Positions 58,258 through 64,000 of a DNA stretch of 64,000 nucleotides are shown here, in pieces. The stretch's first letter is position 1, and every line of letters starts with the position of its first letter. The notes beneath the pieces are model-generated. The model saw only the letters and a list, made by a program, of their open reading frames with translations, did no database searches and was not told the origin of the DNA. The position numbers and the translations under genes are program-made. This stretch comes from an uncultured Selenomonadales bacterium. Its GTDB lineage: Bacteria > Bacillota > Negativicutes > Selenomonadales > Selenomonadaceae. Location: positions 1 through 64,000 of the forward strand of contig CAMJRX010000001.1 of the NCBI GenBank assembly GCA_946408355.1. Direction: 5' to 3'.

Positions 58258-59358
58258 TTAGCGGACATAAATTGTTAGTGTGTTATAAGCAAGTGATTGC
58301 AAAGTTAAATTAGCATTCGTGACGGCGCATAACTCGTTGAAAAGCGTTTGCGGGGAGCCGCCGTACATGACGGTAAAAACTGCGCGCCCGCCGTCGTAGC
58401 TGGAAAGATTGACGTTTTTGACGCGATTGACTTTGCCGAGCGCGTTTTGAACGATATTAATCTTAGAAAAATCCGCGCCGTAAACAATGACTTCGACGCC
58501 TTGACGGCTGGTGTACATGCCGGTTATCTGCTCGACGAAATAATTGCCCATTTGTTCGCCCGCTGAGGCAAGAGCTTTTTTAGCGGCAATCGCCTCCGAA
58601 TTGTCATAAGCCGAGCCGTATTTGCCGTCAGCCGCGATAACTTGTCCCGTCCGCACGATAAACATTTTAGCCTCGACGCGGGCGCGACAAGCTTGCATAT
58701 TTGTACGCTGATTGCCAGGCAGATAATTTCCCATATCGCCGACGCCCTCCGAAAAACTTTCTCCGACAATCATAATGTCCACGCCGAATTTTTCAGCCGC
58801 CGCTTTCATCTGCGCAACGTTCATTGACATTGGACTTTGATAATTTAAACCAGTGCCAACTTCGGTTACGAAATTAAAACCCGCATTGAGCAAAGTTTTA
58901 ACAATGGCAGTTTCACCACCCGCGCCGCCGACGTTGTAATTTAAATGCTGTTCGGGGACGTAAACGGCGATTTTCGGATTGCGCAGTTGCACGTTGATAA
59001 TCCCAAGCCGCGTCAATTCGTTCATGAGCTTGGAATTGGGCTGATCGTCGACAGTTGCATTAATCGTTACGCGCCAACCGTTTGCAATTTGTTCGCGACT
59101 TACTACGGAATATTCATTAACGAAGCCGCGAGATTGCGTATAAATTTGGTCGTTAATCAACATGCTGTTCTGTACGAGCGTTTCCGAATCAACGAGAATT
59201 CCAACAGTATTTTCAACCGCCGCACGCAATGCATCATTTTCCGCCTCCGAAGGCGTCGTGCCCGTGCCCGTGACTGTTACATTTTTAGCAAACGCCGTCG
59301 CACTCAAAATTATCAGCAACGACAAAACTATAATCGCAAATCTTTTCATGACGTTCAA
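58258..59358 (-). CDS. Secreted FlgT-N-like domain protein
   Basis: NVTVTGTGTTPSEAENDALRAAVENTVGILVDSETLVQNSMLINDQIYTQSRGFVNEYSVVSREQIANGWRVTINATVDD. Confidence 0.7.
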   Translation of the reverse strand: MNVMKRFAIIVLSLLIILSATAFAKNVTVTGTGTTPSEAENDALRAAVENTVGILVDSETLVQNSMLINDQIYTQSRGFVNEYSVVSREQIANGWRVTINATVDDQPNSKLMNELTRLGIINVQLRNPKIAVYVPEQHLNYNVGGAGGETAIVKTLLNAGFNFVTEVGTGLNYQSPMSMNVAQMKAAAEKFGVDIMIVGESFSEGVGDMGNYLPGNQRTNMQACRARVEAKMFIVRTGQVIAADGKYGSAYDNSEAIAAKKALASAGEQMGNYFVEQITGMYTSRQGVEVIVYGADFSKINIVQNALGKVNRVKNVNLSSYDGGRAVFTVMYGGSPQTLFNELCAVTNANLTLQSLAYNTLTIYVR

Positions 59359-60224
59359 CCTCTCTTAACAATGTCGCCTCTGTGAATCGTACCTGACATG
59401 CCCTCTGCGCGGCAAATGGCGTAATCCGAATTGACTTCAACGACTTTAACCCTGCAAACTTCATTTTGTTTCATGCCGACTGTCCTACCGTTAACTATAA
59501 TCGGCGTACTTTCACGGGCAACAATCAAAGTTTCTCCCAGTCTAAGCCCAGCCTCCGAGCCTTGATCAATGTAAATATCTGCGCCGTTAATTTCGGCAAT
59601 GCGGGCGCGGAATGGATTTAAGTTGTCCAGTTGCTTAAGAAAATTTTCCGCCGCGTTTTTGCAAGCATTGTTGAAGGCGTCGCTTATACTTGAGCCGCTC
59701 TTGTTGCCCTCAACAGTGCCTGCAATAATAATTTCGCCCGTTGTGTTGTCGACGAATCGGAACTCCAACGCGATTTTCCCTTTGAATTTGTGAACGTATT
59801 GCCCAGCCATTGCTCCAATATCTTCAAGCCCAAAAAGACTACTAAGTTGCGCCACTGCACTGGCAGTAGGATTATTTTCGATAACTGCCATTGTGACTTT
59901 GCCGACCAAAGAATAATTTGCGCCGCTCAACTTGCCCAATTCAACGGCTTGGCTTGGGTCAACGGCGATATTTTGAAAACCTTGCTCGCGAAGAATCGCG
60001 CCCATTTGCAACCGCTCAACTACTGTATAATTTCCGCTCGAATGAATTGCTACGATTAATTGCTCCGTCATTATTTCGGCAATTTTTTCTTCTTCGTAGC
60101 CTGAAACATTTTCTAGCGGCATAACGGCAACAACTTTTTTTGCCGCCTCACAAAAATTTAGCGAACAAATAATTATCACTGCGCTCATCACGGCAAAAAG
60201 TTTTTTTATGAGATTTATATACAC
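59355..60224 (-). CDS. CsgG-like outer-membrane/periplasmic protein
   Basis: KKVVAVMPLENVSGYEEEKIAEIMTEQLIVAIHSSGNYTVVERLQMGAILREQGFQNIAVDPSQAVELGKLSGANYSLVGKVT. Confidence 0.82.
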   Translation of the reverse strand: MYINLIKKLFAVMSAVIIICSLNFCEAAKKVVAVMPLENVSGYEEEKIAEIMTEQLIVAIHSSGNYTVVERLQMGAILREQGFQNIAVDPSQAVELGKLSGANYSLVGKVTMAVIENNPTASAVAQLSSLFGLEDIGAMAGQYVHKFKGKIALEFRFVDNTTGEIIIAGTVEGNKSGSSISDAFNNACKNAAENFLKQLDNLNPFRARIAEINGADIYIDQGSEAGLRLGETLIVARESTPIIVNGRTVGMKQNEVCRVKVVEVNSDYAICRAEGMSGTIHRGDIVKRG

Positions 60225-60292
60225 GATAGCTCGCCTCCTGATATTTTTTTTTACTATATCAGATAGATATTAAAATCTCAATAAAAAGTCGC

Positions 60293-61261
60293 TTAAAGTG
60301 CATTTAACAATTCGTCGCGATTTAAGGCATAAGTTCCGACTTTAGCCACAACGACGCCCGCAGCAACATTCGCAAGATAAGCCGCCGCCGCTGAATCCAA
60401 TTTACCCGCCAAAGCAAGCGCAAAAACCGCAATCACAGTATCGCCCGCGCCTGATACGTCGAAAACTTCCTGCGCCCGCGCCTTTATGTGTGAAAATTTT
60501 TCGCCGTCAATCAAACTCAAGCCCTCTGCCGAACGTGTAACGACTAAGCCGCGCAAATTAAATTCGTCGATAACTTTTTGAGCTGCCTCCTCAATCTGCG
60601 CGTCGACGTTTGCAATTTTTTTCGGAAGAATAGCGTTGAGTTCTTTTAAGTTCGGCGTGATAAAAGTCGCGTCAAAATATTTTTGCCAATTATCGCCTTT
60701 CGGGTCGACGACGACAAATTTTTTCTGTGCACGACACGCGCCGATAATTTCGCGGCAAATTTTTTTCGTACAAACGCCCTTTCCATAATCCGAAATAATT
60801 ACGCCGTCGACGTTCGTTAACTGCGCGGAAAAATTTTTCAAAAGTTTATCAGTCGCCGCACTGTTAAGTTCGCTAGCGTCTTCAAAGTCAAGGCGAATCA
60901 TTTGCTGATGACCGCTTATCACGCGAATTTTCGTCGTAGTTGGCTTTGAAGTTTCAATCACACCCGAATAGTCGACGCCCAAAGATTTTAATTTATCAAG
61001 AAAAATTTCGCCGTGATTATCCGCGCCGATTTGCCCGATTATCGACGTTTGACAGCCCAGCAACGCCAAATTATGTAAGACATTAGCCGCACCGCCTAAA
61101 GTTTCTTTAACTTCCATGACGCGAGCAATCGGAACGGGGGCTTCGGGCGAAATACGCGTGACTTCACCGAAATAATATTTATCCAACATAACGTCGCCGA
61201 TTACCAGAACTTTACACGCGCCGATTCCGTTTTCTACAAAATTTTTAAGTTCGTCAATCAT
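60293..61261 (-). CDS. rfaE1: D-glycero-beta-D-manno-heptose-7-phosphate kinase (HldE kinase domain)
   Basis: [48 protein letters not shown]. Confidence 0.93.
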   Translation of the reverse strand: MIDELKNFVENGIGACKVLVIGDVMLDKYYFGEVTRISPEAPVPIARVMEVKETLGGAANVLHNLALLGCQTSIIGQIGADNHGEIFLDKLKSLGVDYSGVIETSKPTTTKIRVISGHQQMIRLDFEDASELNSAATDKLLKNFSAQLTNVDGVIISDYGKGVCTKKICREIIGACRAQKKFVVVDPKGDNWQKYFDATFITPNLKELNAILPKKIANVDAQIEEAAQKVIDEFNLRGLVVTRSAEGLSLIDGEKFSHIKARAQEVFDVSGAGDTVIAVFALALAGKLDSAAAAYLANVAAGVVVAKVGTYALNRDELLNAL

Positions 61262-62544
61262 TTTAATGCTCCAAATGCAACTTCTGCCGCGTTAATAGTT
61301 TTTGCAATATCCTCGTCGCTGTGAACTGCTGACATAAACAACGTCTCGAATTGCGACGGCGCAAGATAAATTCCCTGCTCCAACATCGCGCCGAAAAATT
61401 TCTTAAACATTTCTTGATTGGCGGCGGCTGATTCGTCATAGTTTGTAACGGGTTTATCGCTGAAAAATATTCCGAACATGGAGCCGGCTTGCGGTGTTTG
61501 AATTTTTATATTGGACATCTGCGCGGCATTTTTTATTCCTGCAACGAGCTTTGAAGTTTTCGCGGAAATTTTATCCGTCAAATTATCCTCAAGTAAAATC
61601 GTAAGCGTTTCAATGCCAGCCGTCATAGCTAAGGGATTGCCGCTCAAGGTTCCCGCTTGATAAATTCTGCCGTCGGGTGAAACGTTGCGCATAATTTTTT
61701 CCGCTCCGCCATAAGCCGCGCAGGGCAAGCCGCCGCCGATAATTTTTCCTAAGCAAGTTAAATCGGGCGTAATTTTATATTTTTCCTGCGCCCCGCCAAT
61801 CGAAACTCTAAAACCGCACATGACTTCATCGAAAATCAGCAACGCGCCGTATTTTTTCGTAATATCTCTCAAACCGCGCAGATAATTTTCTTTAGGCAAA
61901 ACCAAGCCCATATTCCCCGCGATAGGCTCAACGATTATCGCCGCAATTTGTTCGCCGCATTGAGCGAAAATATTTTCGACGGCTTCAAGGTCATTGTAAG
62001 GCAAAGTAATCGTATCTTGCGCGGTGCCACGAGTAACACCAGGACTTGACGGTTCACCGAAAGTTGCCGCGCCGCTCCCCGCCTTAACGAGCAATGAATC
62101 GCTGTGCCCGTGATAGCAGCCGATAAATTTAACAATTTTTTCGCGCCCCGTGTAGCCGCGAGCAACTCTTAACGCACTCATCGTCGATTCGGTGCCGGAA
62201 TTGACCATGCGCATAACTTCCATTGACGGATAAATTTTATTTACGAGCTTAGCAAGTTTAGTTTCAAGTTCGGTTGGTGCGCCGTAGCTGGTGCCACGTT
62301 CGACTGCATTTTTCAGCGCGGTAACAATTTTGGGGTGCGCATGACCTAAAATCAACGGTCCCCAAGAATTTACGTAATCGATATAAGAATTGCCGTCAAT
62401 GTCGAAGATATACGAGCCTGCGCCGTGCGAAATAAACGGCGGATTGGAATTGACGCTACTGAACGAACGCACAGGGCTGTTGACCCCACCCGGCATAAAT
62501 TTTTTAGCCTCGTTGAAAGCGTTAAAAGATTTTGTTAAGTTCAC
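61258..62544 (-). CDS. hemL: Glutamate-1-semialdehyde 2,1-aminomutase (GTG start)
   Basis: [56 protein letters not shown] before GTG at 62544. Confidence 0.96.
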   Translation of the reverse strand: MNLTKSFNAFNEAKKFMPGGVNSPVRSFSSVNSNPPFISHGAGSYIFDIDGNSYIDYVNSWGPLILGHAHPKIVTALKNAVERGTSYGAPTELETKLAKLVNKIYPSMEVMRMVNSGTESTMSALRVARGYTGREKIVKFIGCYHGHSDSLLVKAGSGAATFGEPSSPGVTRGTAQDTITLPYNDLEAVENIFAQCGEQIAAIIVEPIAGNMGLVLPKENYLRGLRDITKKYGALLIFDEVMCGFRVSIGGAQEKYKITPDLTCLGKIIGGGLPCAAYGGAEKIMRNVSPDGRIYQAGTLSGNPLAMTAGIETLTILLEDNLTDKISAKTSKLVAGIKNAAQMSNIKIQTPQAGSMFGIFFSDKPVTNYDESAAANQEMFKKFFGAMLEQGIYLAPSQFETLFMSAVHSDEDIAKTINAAEVAFGALK

Positions 62545-62669
62545 AGTTAAGACCTCCAAAAAATTTTTGATTACTTGCAGTTTAAGCATTGAGTTTTTAA
62601 TTGTCAATCGCGAAAATATCGGCTGTTGTTGTTAAATTTTTATGTTATAATGCCGTCGAGGTGATAATT

Positions 62670-63851
62670 ATGCGGAAAAAATTTTTAAAAGCCTTTTTGG
62701 CTACGCTGACGGTTTCCGCTCTGCTTTTACCGGCAAATTTTTCTTCAGCGGAAATTATGAACTATGACGGTGTCGGCGAATACATTATGAGCGATTTTGA
62801 AACGCCCGATGTCGCTAAACAACGCGCTAAACTTTACGCTGAACGCAACGCGCAAGAACAAGCCGGTATCTACATTAAAAGTTATTCGCGAATGGAAAAT
62901 TTCAAGTTGGTTGAGGACGAAATCATTGCCATGACGAGCGGCATTTTAAAAATTGTCAACGTCGATTATGAAATAGTTCCGATTGAACACGGCGGAATAA
63001 TGTATCGCGCAAAAATTTTGGCGAGCATTGATACCGATAAAGTCAACGAATGGATTAATCAAGGCGTCGGCGAGCGTGAATCTTTGGTAGAAAAAAATCG
63101 TGAACTTCAACGCCAACTTGACGAGCAGGAGAAATTAATTGCTGAGCTGAAACTTAAGGCGGAGAATTCTAAAAATCCTTCCGCAGACGAAAAACTCAAG
63201 CAAGAATTCGCAGATGCCGATAAAGCTTTCCTATCGAATATCAAGCTTGAGGAGGGCAATCGTTTAGTTCTGCTGAATGTCGATTGGTCTTATGAACTTG
63301 CGTTGAAGGATTGGACGGAGGCTATTGAACTCAATCCGCAAAACGCTTTGGCTTATGAGGCTCGCGGCTATTATTATCTTTACTACACGAAAGATTATTC
63401 CGCCAGCTTGAACGATTTTAACCAGGCGATAAATCTTCGACCGTCGATAGCGGATAATTATTTTTATCGCGGAACATGTTACTTGAATTTGAGTGAGATT
63501 GAACTTGCTAAAAAAGATTTTGAGCAGGCGATAAATTTAAATCCGCAAATGTCTGGAGCTTATGGGGAGTTGGCGTATATCTACACAATGAGTGACCCGT
63601 TAAAAGCGATTGAATATGCAGACCGTGCGCTTGAGTTTAACGAGCGAAATTGGCGGGCGTATTACAGTCGCGGGCTTGCGCTGTACACCATGCACAATTA
63701 CGAGGCGGCTCTTGAAGACGGACAACGGGCTTTAGAGTGGGGTTGCGGCGACGCTTATCAATTAATTGGCGATTGCTATGGAATGTTAGGACTTCGTGAC
63801 GAGGCGGAAAAATATTGGGAGCTTGCAAAAGAGCGACCAGCTTTTGGTTAA
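62670..63851 (+). CDS. Secreted LPP20-like domain + tetratricopeptide repeat protein
   Basis: Signal peptide; N-domain MNYDGVGEYIMSDFETPDVAKQRAKLYAERNAQEQAGIYIKSYSRM; TPR units such as DWTEAIELNPQNALAYEARGYYYLYYTKDYSASLNDFNQAINL. Confidence 0.85.
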   Translation: MRKKFLKAFLATLTVSALLLPANFSSAEIMNYDGVGEYIMSDFETPDVAKQRAKLYAERNAQEQAGIYIKSYSRMENFKLVEDEIIAMTSGILKIVNVDYEIVPIEHGGIMYRAKILASIDTDKVNEWINQGVGERESLVEKNRELQRQLDEQEKLIAELKLKAENSKNPSADEKLKQEFADADKAFLSNIKLEEGNRLVLLNVDWSYELALKDWTEAIELNPQNALAYEARGYYYLYYTKDYSASLNDFNQAINLRPSIADNYFYRGTCYLNLSEIELAKKDFEQAINLNPQMSGAYGELAYIYTMSDPLKAIEYADRALEFNERNWRAYYSRGLALYTMHNYEAALEDGQRALEWGCGDAYQLIGDCYGMLGLRDEAEKYWELAKERPAFG

Positions 63852-63864
63852 TGGAGGAAATTTT

Positions 63865-64000
63865 TTGATTAGCAAAATAGAAATTGGAAGTATTGCCGAA
63901 GAATTGGAGCTTAAAGTTGGCGACAAAATTTTAAAAGTCAACGGCAAAACGCCACTCGACATAATCGATTTAAGTTTTTTAATGGCGGAAGAGGAAATCG
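63865..64000 (+). CDS. N-terminus of a PDZ/DUF512-type protein, truncated by window end
   Basis: TTG start after GGAGG; LISKIEIGSIAEELELKVGDKILKVNGKTPLDIIDLSFLMAEEEI. Confidence 0.6.
   Translation, partial: MISKIEIGSIAEELELKVGDKILKVNGKTPLDIIDLSFLMAEEEI

Overview
The window is a compact bacterial chromosome segment, probably from a diderm Firmicute (Negativicutes-like). That placement is inferred from an rfaE1-type heptose kinase and CsgG/FlgT-like envelope proteins alongside Firmicute-style gene content. From left to right it holds: the N-terminal end of an IS256-type transposase; a glpA-B-C-K-F operon; five tandem paralogous amino-acid substrate-binding lipoproteins plus a permease; an AMIN/Amidase_3 protein with a 13x24-bp coding repeat; two tandem SpoIIE-type phosphatases with an RsbW-like kinase, a STAS protein and a PAS hybrid kinase; a tandemly repeated structured-RNA candidate ending in an intrinsic terminator; a ZnuA-like protein; an aminotransferase; a HEPN-TerD and a double TerD/TerA-like protein; a cell-wall recycling cluster (NlpC/P60, MupG, MurQ, deacetylase); argG and argH flanking a ferredoxin-nitroreductase; an AraC/inositol-dehydrogenase/HNH/MFS locus; an EF-G paralog; QueH; flgE; and FlgT/CsgG-like genes, rfaE1 and hemL. 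The most notable locus is a tight six-gene operon at 32238-42440. It encodes two very large divergent Hsp70/actin-fold ATPases. Each is preceded by a coiled-coil protein whose C-terminus resembles the GrpE beta-domain, and the operon begins with two proteins of unknown function. I read it as a candidate undescribed dual Hsp70/GrpE-like system. No rRNA, tRNA or CRISPR array was recognised.
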